The notes beneath the pieces were generated by a model, which was given only the letters and a program-made list of their open reading frames with translations, searched no databases and was not told the DNA's origin. This document shows positions 18,849-28,781 of a stretch of DNA of 64,000 bases, in pieces. This DNA comes from Alteromonas genovensis (lineage in GTDB: Bacteria; Pseudomonadota; Gammaproteobacteria; Enterobacterales; Alteromonadaceae), in the NCBI RefSeq assembly GCF_010500895.1, contig NZ_JAAAWO010000008.1, forward strand, positions 119,537 to 183,536, given 5' to 3'. Each line of letters opens with the position of its first letter. Positions within the stretch are counted from its first letter, which is position 1. The position numbers and the translations under genes were made by a program.

Positions 18849-19016
18849 ACATTTTTTGTTTCACTGATCACTGAGTTAGTTGTTCGTTAGCAAACTTAAA
18901 TTTGAGAACATAATTCGCATAGTAATATCATTCTCTAAGTGATTTAATATACGCCTCAACCATTAGTATTCGTGGAAAAATTTTCTCCCACCCGATAAAG
19001 GAATAGAGACCCAGCA

Positions 19017-20477
19017 ATGGCCAACCCAATTACCTGTTTTAAAGCGTACGATATTCGCGGCGAACTAAATTCTCAATTAACCGAAGAAGTGGCTTACCGC
19101 ATTGGCTATGCATTTGCGGAAGAACTCGATGCTAAAACCGTAGTAGTGGGCAGCGATGTACGCTTAACGTCTACACCGCTGAAGTTAGCATTAAGTGCAG
19201 GGCTTATCGATGCTGGCGCAAAGGTTACCGATATTGGTATGGCAGGTACCGAAGAAATTTATTTTGCTACCAAGCATTTAGGCGTAGATGGCGGTATAGA
19301 AGTAACAGCTAGTCATAACCCCATCAACTATAACGGCATGAAGCTTGTAAAAGCAGGCTCTATTCCTATTAGTGGCGATACCGGCCTTAATGCGATTAAA
19401 GAACGTGCAGAAGCATTAAGCGATAAATTTGTAAACGGCAGATTGGCGCATTACTTCAACAATGAAACCGTAGATGCTAACGCGTTCTTCAATGGCAATG
19501 CGCACATTCACAAAGACTTACTATCAAGCACCGGTCAATATGAAGAAAGCTCTTGTATGAGCGACTACGTAGAACACATGCTTTCTTACGTAAACTTAGA
19601 TAACTTCACTTCGCTTAAAGTGGTAGTTAATGCAGGTAATGGCTCTGCAGGTCCGGCTTTAGATGCGATTGAAAAGGCCATGCTTGCTAACAACGTACCT
19701 ATCGAATTCATTAAAGTGCATCATAATGCAGATGGCACGTTTCCTAACGGTATACCTAACCCACTGTTACCAGAGAATCGCGCTGACACGGCCGATGCAG
19801 TAAAAGCGTCAGGTGCTGATTTTGGTATTGCTTGGGATGGCGACTTCGACCGCTGCTTTTTATTCGATGCTGACGGTGAGTTTATAGAAGGCTATTACAT
19901 AGTAGGGCTACTTGCCGAAGCGTTTATTGAAAAGAACACCGACAGCAAAATCATTTACGATCCGCGCGTTTACTGGAACACAGAAGCTATTGTGGCTAAC
20001 GCTGGCGGTACGCCGATAAAGTCTAAAACTGGCCATGCCTTTATTAAAGAGCGCATGCGCAAAGAAGACGCGGTATACGGAGGTGAAATGAGTGCTCACC
20101 ATTACTTCCGAGATTTCGCCTATTGCGATTCAGGCATGATTCCCTGGTTACTCATAGCGGAGCTTGTGTGTGTGAAAAAACAAACACTTGCCAGCATGGT
20201 AAAAGAGCGTATAAAAGCGTTTCCGTCATCAGGTGAAATTAACAGCAAGCTTAACGATGCTGATGCCGCACTAGAGCGTGTAACCGGTAAGTATCAACCG
20301 TTAGCAAGCGTTGTTGATACCACCGATGGTTTGGGGCTAGAGTTCGGCACATGGCGCTTTAACCTACGTAAATCGAACACCGAACCGGTAATTCGTTTAA
20401 ACGTGGAAAGTAAAGGCGATATTCCGCTAATGGAAGAAAAAACCAAAGAAGTACTTGCGCTTATTCGTGCTGAGTAA
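19017..20477 (+). CDS. manB: Phosphomannomutase (ManB/CpsG)
   Basis: Converts mannose-6-phosphate to mannose-1-phosphate, the precursor of GDP-mannose. The 486-residue protein is a full alpha-D-phosphohexomutase. The active phosphoserine lies in TASHNP (Ser99), the metal loop in DGDFDR (from Asp274), the sugar-binding loop in [10 protein letters not shown], and the phosphate-binding loop in [14 protein letters not shown]. It is adjacent to manC and feeds the gmd-colC-colD branch. Confidence 0.94.
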   Translation: MANPITCFKAYDIRGELNSQLTEEVAYRIGYAFAEELDAKTVVVGSDVRLTSTPLKLALSAGLIDAGAKVTDIGMAGTEEIYFATKHLGVDGGIEVTASHNPINYNGMKLVKAGSIPISGDTGLNAIKERAEALSDKFVNGRLAHYFNNETVDANAFFNGNAHIHKDLLSSTGQYEESSCMSDYVEHMLSYVNLDNFTSLKVVVNAGNGSAGPALDAIEKAMLANNVPIEFIKVHHNADGTFPNGIPNPLLPENRADTADAVKASGADFGIAWDGDFDRCFLFDADGEFIEGYYIVGLLAEAFIEKNTDSKIIYDPRVYWNTEAIVANAGGTPIKSKTGHAFIKERMRKEDAVYGGEMSAHHYFRDFAYCDSGMIPWLLIAELVCVKKQTLASMVKERIKAFPSSGEINSKLNDADAALERVTGKYQPLASVVDTTDGLGLEFGTWRFNLRKSNTEPVIRLNVESKGDIPLMEEKTKEVLALIRAE

Positions 20478-20509
20478 GTCTTTTCGGCCATGCAGTGCTT
20501 AACTAAAAA

Positions 20510-20541
20510 GGGGCGTGAGTGAAAACTCATGCCCCATTTTT
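20510..20541 (+). terminator. Terminator after manB
   Basis: An 11-bp stem GGGGCGTGAGT/ACTCATGCCCC with one G-T pair, a GAAA loop, then ATTTTT. It begins 33 bases after the manB stop and separates manB from manC. Confidence 0.85.
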
Positions 20542-20670
20542 AAAAGATAGTTACTCTTACCGAGTCATTTCCACATTTGGCATTTAATCAATATTCATTC
20601 CTTTGTATACTATCTAAAATAATTCAATCTCAGGACGTGGGCACCGACCCCACTCATCAAGGATATTACA

Positions 20671-22074
20671 ATGAAACCAGTAGTATTAGCTGGCGGCTCA
20701 GGTAGCCGTTTATGGCCAAAATCTCGTGCCGCACTTCCCAAGCAGTTTTTGTCGCTCACCTCAGACAGCACCATGTTGCAAGACACTATTACTCGCTTAA
20801 AGGGTACTAAAGCACAAAGCCCTATTTTCATATGTAATGATGCACATCGCTTTTTAGTTGCAGAACAACTGCGTCAAAAAGATATCCATCATGGCGGCAT
20901 ACTGCTAGAGCCCGTAGGCCGAAATACAGCACCTGCTATCGCATTAGCAGCTTTGCACGCCACTATTAATGGCGAAGACCCTGTATTACTCGTACTAGCA
21001 GCAGACCACCTTATTCAAAATAACCAAGCCTTTCATAACGCTATCGAAAAAGCGGAAAAGTTAGCCGAAGAAGGTAAGCTAGTGACTTTCGGTATAGTGC
21101 CCGATCAACCACACACCGGTTATGGCTATATTAAAGCAGGCAGCGAATTAGGTGATGGGTTTGAAGTAGCCGAGTTTGTTGAAAAGCCAGCGCTTGAGAC
21201 AGCCAAAGAATATGTAGATTCCGGAAGTTATTTTTGGAATAGCGGCATGTTTATGTTCAAGGCCAGCCGTTACTTAGAAGAGTTAGCCAAATACAACCCT
21301 GAAATGCTGGATGTATGTAAGCGTGCAATTGATACAGAAACGCCTGATTTAGACTTTATTCGCGTAGATCACGATATATTTGCAACTTGCCCAGACGACT
21401 CTATCGACTACACCGTAATGGAAAAAACCGACAGCGCCGCTATGGTGCCATTAGATGCAGGTTGGAGCGATGTAGGCAGCTGGTCGTCGCTATGGGAAAC
21501 CGCTGAAAAAGATGAAAACGGCAACGCTACCGTAGGTGATACAATTTTAGAAAACACCAAAAATAGTTATGTAAATGCCGAACAGCGTTTGGTTTCTGTA
21601 ATCGGGCTAGAAGACGTAATAGTTGTAGAAACGAAAGACGCCGTAATGGTGGCCCATAAAGACGATGCGCAAAGCATTAAAACCGTAGTGAATAAGCTTA
21701 AAGCAGAACACCGCCCAGAGTTTGAGTTCCACCGTGAGGTATTTCGCCCTTGGGGAAGCTACGACTCTATCGATAGTGGCGCACGCTTCCAGGTAAAACG
21801 CATTACAGTTAAGCCGGGTGAAAAGCTATCAGTTCAAATGCACCACCACCGCGCAGAGCACTGGATTGTAGTATCTGGTAGCGCCAATGTAACTATTGAT
21901 GAAGAAACACAGCTAGTAACTGAAAATGAATCGGTTTACATTCCAATCGGTGCAATTCATGCATTAGAAAACCCGGGTAAAATACCGCTAGAGCTAATTG
22001 AAGTTCAATCTGGGGCTTATCTTGGCGAAGACGATATTGTTCGATTTTCTGATAGATATGGGCGTGTTAACTAA
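20671..22074 (+). CDS. manC: Mannose-1-phosphate guanylyltransferase / mannose-6-phosphate isomerase
   Basis: Bifunctional type II enzyme of 467 residues. The N-terminal nucleotidyltransferase has [13 protein letters not shown] (6-18) and [10 protein letters not shown]. The C-terminal cupin phosphomannose isomerase has RPWGSYDSI and [19 protein letters not shown] (about 385-410), with metal-binding histidines. It makes GDP-mannose from mannose-1-phosphate and can also isomerise fructose-6-phosphate to mannose-6-phosphate. An AAGGATATTACA sequence precedes the ATG. Confidence 0.95.
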   Translation: MKPVVLAGGSGSRLWPKSRAALPKQFLSLTSDSTMLQDTITRLKGTKAQSPIFICNDAHRFLVAEQLRQKDIHHGGILLEPVGRNTAPAIALAALHATINGEDPVLLVLAADHLIQNNQAFHNAIEKAEKLAEEGKLVTFGIVPDQPHTGYGYIKAGSELGDGFEVAEFVEKPALETAKEYVDSGSYFWNSGMFMFKASRYLEELAKYNPEMLDVCKRAIDTETPDLDFIRVDHDIFATCPDDSIDYTVMEKTDSAAMVPLDAGWSDVGSWSSLWETAEKDENGNATVGDTILENTKNSYVNAEQRLVSVIGLEDVIVVETKDAVMVAHKDDAQSIKTVVNKLKAEHRPEFEFHREVFRPWGSYDSIDSGARFQVKRITVKPGEKLSVQMHHHRAEHWIVVSGSANVTIDEETQLVTENESVYIPIGAIHALENPGKIPLELIEVQSGAYLGEDDIVRFSDRYGRVN

Positions 22075-22327
22075 AACTGATATGTCAAATCGTGCTCTCA
22101 GATTTTTAGTTTTTAGCATAATTCTAAATATGAGGTTTAATTCCAATGGCGACAAAAGTTTTCAGAATTATTCCGAATCAATCAGAGAGCACCTTTCAAA
22201 TTAAGCTCTTAAAGGGTACAAAATTATATCGTATATAAATATAATCAAAGACCTGTTATTTTATTTTCTTTATTACTAGCAAGTTGCTTGTAGCAAAGTA
22301 GAATTACATCAAGGACACTCTTTCAAA

Positions 22328-24001
22328 ATGGCAGTATATTGTGTTACGAGAGCCACCAGCCTCTGGGACGACTTTATTTTTTCTTTTGTCGACGATGTGG
22401 TCGAAAGCATTAATGACCTAGATAGTAGCAAAGTTTATAGCGTTGTAAAAAAAGAAGTTAATACTAAAGACCTGCAAAAATTTTGCATTGACAACCCATC
22501 CCAGCAATTAGTTGTGTTCTATTGTCCACCATCGTTAGTGTTTAATAATGTTGAGAAAAACAAAAATGACTTGAACTCGAGCGTTCTAGATTCAATCGGA
22601 ATTGCTACTGAGCTTCTAGACTTTTTTTACAAATACAAAGCCCAAGTTTCCCTAGTTAGTCTGCTTGACTTCTTTGATACCACAAAAATAAAAAATATAG
22701 TTTCGCCGTTACTGGCGAACTCGGGCGCTGTTGATTTTAGATTGAGTTTTGAGGATGTGGTCGGGTATTTAGCTATTAAATCAACTAATGATAAAGCCAG
22801 CAGAGTTGAGTACCTACTAAATTCTGCAAGTGTTGGGGGGACGCCTTCTGTTGAGCTGATGGTTAATTTAGCTCGGTGTGATTTGGAACAAAAAATTGAA
22901 GAGCTTAAGTTAAAAAAAGATGAAAATGAGTGTGAGCTTTTGGATTTAAAAGAGATGTTGGTAGAAAAAAACAATGCACTTGAGGCAGCCAATAACTTGC
23001 TTAACAAAAAAGAAAACGAATCCGTTAACCTCTCGAAAGAAGCAGAATACGAAAGAGGGAAGTTAGAAACGACCGTTCATTTTCTTCAAGAACAACTAGA
23101 AGCAACCGTCCGCGAAAAAGCAGACGAGGAAAGTAAGCTCAAGCTGGCTTATGAACAAAATCTTAAAAATAAGCTTCAGAGTCATAAAAACGAAATTGAC
23201 TCCCTATTCCAAGAAAAGCAAAAAATCTCGAAAAAGCTAAACGCTAGTGACGCTCTTATTGCAGAGTTGAATAATAAATTAGAAGTCGTTGGGGGGGAAA
23301 AAGAGGAGCTGGTCACCGCGCTTACAGCAACTCAAAGGGCATTAGAGAAAGAGTTGCTAAGTAAAAACCAAGTAGTCGAGGATAGTGAGTTGAAAACAGC
23401 TTCGCTCGTAAAGAAATACGAGGAGGGATTAGCTTCACTGACTCAAAGTAAAGATAAATCTGATGCTGAAAAGTCGAAGAGAAACAAGGATTTTGTAACC
23501 TTAAAGGTAAAGTCTGATAGACAAATCGAAAAACTCAGTGCTGAACGTAAAAAGCTCGAAAAAGAACTGAAATCTTATCAATCTTTGTATTATCAACTCA
23601 AAAGTGAGTTAGACTCGATCAAAAGTTCAACAGCGTGGAAAACTATTTCTCCTGTAATAAAAGTTAAAGACAAAGTATTGGGTAATTTAAGCCGGTTACA
23701 TCAAGAAGAAATTATTGCAAACGTTGGGCTTTTGTATACGAGTGATTTATTCGATGCTGAATGGTATCTGAGCACCTATCCAGATGTGGAGTCACAAAAA
23801 ATAGATCCAGCGAAACACTACTTGTTATATGGCTTCAAAGAGGGGAGGAGGCCTAGTATTCGGTTTGATGGTGATTGGTATTTCAATTATTATGAAGACG
23901 TTAAGGATTCAGGTTTTAACCCATTAATTCATTACCTTAAATATGGGCGTGCCGAAGGCCGTAAGACATCCCACAATCTTCTAATAAAATCCAAAGAGTA
24001 A
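22328..24001 (+). CDS. Coiled-coil protein with two C-terminal YPDV/EGR modules
   Basis: A 557-residue protein of unknown function. Residues 1-165 form an unrecognised alpha/beta domain, about 175-440 a long Lys/Glu-rich coiled coil, and about 474-550 two copies of a short module: WYLSTYPDVESQ ... HYLLYGFKEGRRP, then WYFNYYEDVKDS ... HYLKYGRAEGRK. The coiled-coil end includes SSTAWKTISPVIKV, a type of segment often found next to glycosyltransferase domains. It has no signal peptide or membrane span. It may be a scaffold for the glycan enzymes, since the same module occurs in three others of the island. A G7 run at 23291-23297 is a possible slippage site. The gene is AT-rich. Confidence 0.75.
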   Translation: MAVYCVTRATSLWDDFIFSFVDDVVESINDLDSSKVYSVVKKEVNTKDLQKFCIDNPSQQLVVFYCPPSLVFNNVEKNKNDLNSSVLDSIGIATELLDFFYKYKAQVSLVSLLDFFDTTKIKNIVSPLLANSGAVDFRLSFEDVVGYLAIKSTNDKASRVEYLLNSASVGGTPSVELMVNLARCDLEQKIEELKLKKDENECELLDLKEMLVEKNNALEAANNLLNKKENESVNLSKEAEYERGKLETTVHFLQEQLEATVREKADEESKLKLAYEQNLKNKLQSHKNEIDSLFQEKQKISKKLNASDALIAELNNKLEVVGGEKEELVTALTATQRALEKELLSKNQVVEDSELKTASLVKKYEEGLASLTQSKDKSDAEKSKRNKDFVTLKVKSDRQIEKLSAERKKLEKELKSYQSLYYQLKSELDSIKSSTAWKTISPVIKVKDKVLGNLSRLHQEEIIANVGLLYTSDLFDAEWYLSTYPDVESQKIDPAKHYLLYGFKEGRRPSIRFDGDWYFNYYEDVKDSGFNPLIHYLKYGRAEGRKTSHNLLIKSKE

Positions 24002-24004
24002 GCG

Positions 24005-25657
24005 ATGTACGAAAATAAAAAGGTTTTAGTGTGGTTAGGTTGTGGTAACGTTGCCTCGAATTTTCTAAATATCAAGTTTAACGAATTTGACGAGGTTATA
24101 TTTGTTGACGGTTTAAAGCATGTCTGTTGGGAAGTAGAATGCTTTGCGCAAGGGCTCGAATGTTCAACAACTATTCTTAATAATGTTGTGGCCGAATTTC
24201 CTGTGGACGGTACATTTTATGAAACATTAGATGGGAAATACTCTTATTTCGCAGGACAAGAAAGCAAAAAGTTTCCGCATGTCGAGACGGTAAATACGCA
24301 CAAAGTTAAATCCATTGGGTTTACTGAAATTCTTAACCTTATTGAATTGACAACTTCATATGTATCAGTTATTTGCGAAATACCAAGCTTAAGCAATCGC
24401 TTTTGTCAGTTTATGCTAGACAGTTGTGACACCGATCTTGTTGAATCATTTTATCTTTCTGAGTGGAGTGAAACGAGCATAGTTTCTCTGGCAAGTGAAA
24501 ATGACTCTCTGCTACGAGCTCATCACTTTATAAGAGGAGCAACTTCGAGAGACGGTGATTATTGTGTAACTAAGTATCATTTTTCAAAATATGAATTTAA
24601 TTTATTCAATAAGAACGAGGAAATTCGAAGACTTCGTGAGTCCAATCAAAAGTTAAGTGAACTGCTGGAAAAAAATAGAAACGAACAGCAGTTATTGTTC
24701 GGAACAGTTAAAGAGCTTGAAGAAATAATAAATAAAAAGTTTCTGGCGTTAAATGAAAAAACAGCTCCGTTAATGGCGAGCCTGAGTGAGTTGCTACCTA
24801 TAACTCAAAAAATTAATGATATTAGCGGTTCATCGGATAATCTTACAAAGACATTAGAGTCTATAGTTGAAGGCGTTGCGGCCAACGAAAATGCTATCAA
24901 AAATCACGTTAGCAGTGAAATTCAAACAAAAGTAGGCTCTCTTCAAACTATTATAACGAAGTCTCACACAAACACTTGTAAGCAAATAGAAGATTTTTTC
25001 TCGGTGAGAGATTACATTGATAATGGGAACAAACCTCTATCGTTCCATGGTTGGCCTATCAGCCCAGATGTTTCTTTAAGTATTGTTTCGCTTTTGTCTT
25101 CTGGGAGTTATTCCGGAGTCTTAGAGTTCGGTAGCGGCACTTCAACAGCCCTGATTGGAAGAGTACTAAAACGGATTGCTTCAGATTCAGTGCCTATTCC
25201 ATTTTACTCCTTTGATCATAATGCCCATTATTTCGAAAAGACAAAAGAGCTGCTAACTCTTCATGAAGTATCAGATTATGTTGATTTAAATTGTTGTGAG
25301 TTAATTAAAGAAGAGCATAGTGAGGGTGTGTTTCAGTATTATGCCTGCAGGGATCATTTGCATAAGTTCGCAGAAAAATTTAAAGGAAGTGGGCATAGGT
25401 TGCTTGTTTTAGTTGATGGCCCGCCAGGGGCAACAAACTTACATGCTAGATATCCAGCGCTGCCAGTAATTATGGAAGAAATTGGTTTTGACAATTTTAG
25501 TGTGGACTTTTTGGTGGATGACTATGGAAGACGAGAAGAAAAAGAAGTTGTGGAAAAGTGGAAGAAAGACGTTGAGCAAGCGGGGTTCGAATTTACAAAT
25601 GAAATAATAGCAAGTGAAAAAGGGTTTTGTATATTCAGGGTCTCATCGAATCTTTAA
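24005..25657 (+). CDS. Coiled-coil protein with C-terminal class I methyltransferase-like domain
   Basis: 550 residues, starting 3 bases after the previous stop and therefore co-transcribed. The N-terminus (1-205) begins KKVLVWLGCGNVASNFL, Rossmann-like but unassigned. Residues about 210-340 are predicted coiled coil. The C-terminal part (about 360-550) has VLEFGSGTSTALIG (about 371-384), a SAM-binding glycine loop, and LLVLVDGPPGATNLHARYP (about 469-487), as in FkbM/Methyltransf_24-type enzymes. It probably methylates a sugar or glycan terminus; the acceptor is unknown. Methyltransferase with coiled-coil fusions elsewhere control O-antigen chain length, which is a speculative parallel. Confidence 0.7.
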   Translation: MYENKKVLVWLGCGNVASNFLNIKFNEFDEVIFVDGLKHVCWEVECFAQGLECSTTILNNVVAEFPVDGTFYETLDGKYSYFAGQESKKFPHVETVNTHKVKSIGFTEILNLIELTTSYVSVICEIPSLSNRFCQFMLDSCDTDLVESFYLSEWSETSIVSLASENDSLLRAHHFIRGATSRDGDYCVTKYHFSKYEFNLFNKNEEIRRLRESNQKLSELLEKNRNEQQLLFGTVKELEEIINKKFLALNEKTAPLMASLSELLPITQKINDISGSSDNLTKTLESIVEGVAANENAIKNHVSSEIQTKVGSLQTIITKSHTNTCKQIEDFFSVRDYIDNGNKPLSFHGWPISPDVSLSIVSLLSSGSYSGVLEFGSGTSTALIGRVLKRIASDSVPIPFYSFDHNAHYFEKTKELLTLHEVSDYVDLNCCELIKEEHSEGVFQYYACRDHLHKFAEKFKGSGHRLLVLVDGPPGATNLHARYPALPVIMEEIGFDNFSVDFLVDDYGRREEKEVVEKWKKDVEQAGFEFTNEIIASEKGFCIFRVSSNL

Positions 25658-25770
25658 ATCAATTCTCGTTGAGTTGTAAGTTAACGGCGAGGTTGTTAAT
25701 TATTTTTCAGTTTTCTTTTAATTAAACAGTTCAACCAAGAAATACTGTTCACACAAAAAAGGTGGTAAGA

Positions 25771-27717
25771 ATGACGCTGTTGTTTCGCGATGCTCATGAA
25801 GCGTTTTCTAGTGGAGATTTTTATAAAGCACGCGAGCTTTATGAAGCTGCAGGTAAAGTGTTCGGTGAAGATACCGTTAAATACAACTTATATCTATGCG
25901 ATAAAAAGTTAAAAGAGATTAGCGAAGGTAAGACAAACATTGGCAATGGTGGCGTACCTACTAGATACCGAGCGTTTAAGTCTAAGAGCGTTGAAATACC
26001 CAAAGAACTAAAAAATTATTACAATCCGCCCAAATCTTTTCCTAAGGGCCTTGCACTTCCAGAAATTAAGGGCTTAAAAAATGATTATTCTCATTTAGAA
26101 GAACATTTGCAGGCCAGTAATGATGTAGCAGTGTCGATTGTAGTTTTAACTTATAATCGAACCGAGCCTCTTAAAAGGACACTCGCTGGTATATTGAATC
26201 AAAATTATCCAAAAGAAAACATTGAAGTTATTGTTGTAGATGATGGCGGAAAAGATAACGCAATAGATGTCGTAAGAGAATTTTCAAATAAGCTTGATGT
26301 AAAATACGTATGGCATAGAGATATTGGCTTTACTCCCGCTGCTGCTAGAAATAATGGTGTGAATGTAGCTAGAAACAACTTTATAATTTTGCTTGATGTT
26401 GATATGTATCCATCGAGAGAGTTAGTGAATGAATATGTCAAATATTCCCCCGTAATTGACAAGACAGTTCTTATTGGTCCCAGAAGATATATTGACTTAA
26501 ATGACGTCAATTCGCAGTTTCTGATTGAAAATAGTTCATATGCTGAAGAATGTGATGATGTCGTCACCAATAATAAAGTAGCGGGTAAAATTTCTGGAAC
26601 TAAATCGGTTGACTGGAGACTAGAGATTTTTGAAAAAACCGATATGCTTCGTAATGAGAAAGTCCCCTTTAGAGTTTTCGCCTCTGGTAACGTTGCATTT
26701 TCGCGAACACAATTTTTGAAAGTTGGTAAATTCGATGAGCGTTTTAATTCTTGGGGCTTTGAAGATACTGAGCTTGCATTTAGGTTTTTCAACGCTGGGC
26801 TCTATATGGTACCTGTGCTGCCTGCGCTTGCGCTTCATCAAGAGCCTCTTGGTGGCGAAAACGAAACAGACAGAGAGCTAGGTAAGCAGAAAAGTAAGAC
26901 TCATTTCGCCGAAGTTTGCCCATACTATAGGCATTTGGTTGATAAGAAAGACAATTGGGAGGTGCCAAAGGTCTCCATCTATATTCCCGCATATAATGCT
27001 GAAAATACCATATTAGACGCAGTGGAAAGTGTTTTGAATCAAACATTCAAAGATGTTGAAGCATGTATTTGTGATGATGGTTCAACCGACGGTACCATAG
27101 CGTTGTTGGAAAAATACTACAAAAATAACTCCAGAGTTAGATGGGTTAGTCAAAAGAATGGTGGGATAGGGGCAGCATCAAATACAGCGGTAAACTTATG
27201 TAGAGGTATTTACATTGGTCAACTAGATAGTGATGATTACCTAGCTGAAGATGTAGTAGAAAAGTGCGTAGCTGAGATGGATAAAGACCTTGGGGTCGGG
27301 TTGGTTTACACTACATACGAGAATGAGTATGACGACGGTAGAATTGAGCAAGGTTATAATTACCCTGTCTATTTAAGGGAGAAACTGGTTACCGCGATGA
27401 TCGCGCATCACTTTCGGATGTTCAGAAAACTGTATTGGTGCCGTACTGAAGGTTTCAACGAGCGCATCAAAAATGCAGTCGACTATGACATGTATCTAAA
27501 GCTATCAGAAGTCTGCAATGCAAAGCATCTTAATATTGTAGGCTATCGAAGAAGACTTCACGGTAACAACACTTCAATTAGAAACTTCAGTGAGCAAATG
27601 AAGAATACGGCAATTGTCGTAAACGATAGCTTAACGAGAATGGGGTTAGATGTTAAGTGTTCATTAGAGAAACACGATGGCTCAGCATTAATATTCAATG
27701 AGGTAAAAAGTGATTGA
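25771..27717 (+). CDS. Class II glycosaminoglycan-synthase-like dual GT2 glycosyltransferase
   Basis: 648 residues, start at ATG 25771 behind AAAGGTGG. Residues 1-110 are helical (AFSSGDFYKARELYEAAGKV). GT2 domain A1 (about 120-370) has VSIVVLTYNR, DVD at 209-211 and WGFED at 328-332. Domain A2 (about 400-620) has VSIYIPAYNAENT, CDDGSTDGT, LDSDDY (Asp486/Asp488) and MIAHHFRMF. The whole order, including HQEPLGGENETDRELGK between the domains, matches from memory Pasteurella hyaluronan and chondroitin synthases (PmHAS, PmCS) and E. coli K4 KfoC. Those alternate UDP-GlcA with UDP-GlcNAc or UDP-GalNAc. ugd, glmS and glmM in this window would supply two of these sugars. The real polymer is unproven; a non-processive role is possible. 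Confidence 0.82.
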   Translation: MTLLFRDAHEAFSSGDFYKARELYEAAGKVFGEDTVKYNLYLCDKKLKEISEGKTNIGNGGVPTRYRAFKSKSVEIPKELKNYYNPPKSFPKGLALPEIKGLKNDYSHLEEHLQASNDVAVSIVVLTYNRTEPLKRTLAGILNQNYPKENIEVIVVDDGGKDNAIDVVREFSNKLDVKYVWHRDIGFTPAAARNNGVNVARNNFIILLDVDMYPSRELVNEYVKYSPVIDKTVLIGPRRYIDLNDVNSQFLIENSSYAEECDDVVTNNKVAGKISGTKSVDWRLEIFEKTDMLRNEKVPFRVFASGNVAFSRTQFLKVGKFDERFNSWGFEDTELAFRFFNAGLYMVPVLPALALHQEPLGGENETDRELGKQKSKTHFAEVCPYYRHLVDKKDNWEVPKVSIYIPAYNAENTILDAVESVLNQTFKDVEACICDDGSTDGTIALLEKYYKNNSRVRWVSQKNGGIGAASNTAVNLCRGIYIGQLDSDDYLAEDVVEKCVAEMDKDLGVGLVYTTYENEYDDGRIEQGYNYPVYLREKLVTAMIAHHFRMFRKLYWCRTEGFNERIKNAVDYDMYLKLSEVCNAKHLNIVGYRRRLHGNNTSIRNFSEQMKNTAIVVNDSLTRMGLDVKCSLEKHDGSALIFNEVKSD

Positions 27718-28777
27718 TACGAAAACGAAACTCACAAGGCTATTTGCTGAGTTAAGCGACTTAGAGTTTGAAGAGCTTACTTGTGAGAGGTCCACTTCGA
27801 AAATTTTGGAATTGATTGTTCAATATGAGACAGTTATTTCTGAGCATAGTAAAAAAAGTTCCAAGGAATCTATTGGTTTCGTCAATTCGGCGAGTTCGAT
27901 GTTAGGGGCTATTTGTTGGCGTATTAAGCAATCGAATGAGCGTTTTCTATCGAAAAAAACAAATAAAAATCTAAGTGATGTGAGCAGCATTCATGCACTT
28001 GTTTTCAGAGGCGGTTTGTGCAATCGATTGAGGATGATATGTTCTCTTAAGGCTTTGGCTAAAATAACAGGGGCACCGATTTATTGGGCATGGGCAGCTA
28101 ATAAGGATTGTGAAGAACACATCACTTTAGAGCAGGATAATTCTTATCAGAAGATCTCGACGGTATTCGAGAGTTACATATCAGATATTAAACAAGGTCG
28201 ATATAGCCTGCTTATGACAGATCCTGATCCCGCTTCAGTTCTTTTCAATAAACAAAATATAAACCTATGTGCGGACATTTCTTTTACTCAATTCAATAAT
28301 ATGTACAGAGAAGAGCAAACCTTATTACTAAAACAAATAAGTAATGCCTTATCGCTCGATGAATTTGTTGGCCCACTTCTTAAGCGTTTACCTAAGCAGT
28401 ATCTAGCAGCGCACATTAGGCGCACTGATATGCTGGAACATTGGAACAAAACTTTTCCAGGTTACAAATATCCTAGTATAGAAGATTACAGCGATATGAT
28501 TACTAGATTGGTGAGCGATGAAAGCTTTTTCGTATGTTGTGATGACCAGTCGACGGTTTCTACGCTTTATACCAAATTTGGTATTCGACTGGTCAATTAT
28601 GAAGGGACGTTTAATGAAGATGCTTTCAGGCAGACATCAATGAAGCATGCTTTGATCGACCTCATTATACTGTCGCAAGCTAATCAACTGATAATTACAC
28701 CGGGGTCAAGCTTCTCTGATTTTGCTTCAAATGTTGCCGAGCCTACTATGCATAAACCTCCGATGATGAAGCTGTAG
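27710..28777 (+). CDS. Putative GDP-sugar (fucosyl-type) glycosyltransferase
   Basis: 355 residues, overlapping the previous gene by 8 bases. The segment RGGLCNRLRM (about 100-109), HIRRTD (238-243) and ITPGSSFSDFA near the C-terminus resemble the GT-B fucosyltransferase superfamily (GT11, GT23 and O-fucosyltransferases), where the HxRRxD arginine binds the GDP-sugar. No signal peptide or membrane span is seen. The next gene is also fucosyltransferase-like and gmd follows, so GDP-L-colitose or GDP-L-fucose is the likely donor. The family assignment is by motif only. Confidence 0.6.
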   Translation: MIDTKTKLTRLFAELSDLEFEELTCERSTSKILELIVQYETVISEHSKKSSKESIGFVNSASSMLGAICWRIKQSNERFLSKKTNKNLSDVSSIHALVFRGGLCNRLRMICSLKALAKITGAPIYWAWAANKDCEEHITLEQDNSYQKISTVFESYISDIKQGRYSLLMTDPDPASVLFNKQNINLCADISFTQFNNMYREEQTLLLKQISNALSLDEFVGPLLKRLPKQYLAAHIRRTDMLEHWNKTFPGYKYPSIEDYSDMITRLVSDESFFVCCDDQSTVSTLYTKFGIRLVNYEGTFNEDAFRQTSMKHALIDLIILSQANQLIITPGSSFSDFASNVAEPTMHKPPMMKL

Positions 28778-28781
28778 GATA

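Noticed and set aside
18835..19016. JUMPStart/ops element before the glycan island
   Set aside because: I looked for GGCGGTAGC-like sequence before manB, manC and the 22328 gene and found none.
21998..22204. Small frame overlapping the end of manC
   Set aside because: Most lies in manC in another frame, it has no ribosome-binding site, and the product matches nothing I know.
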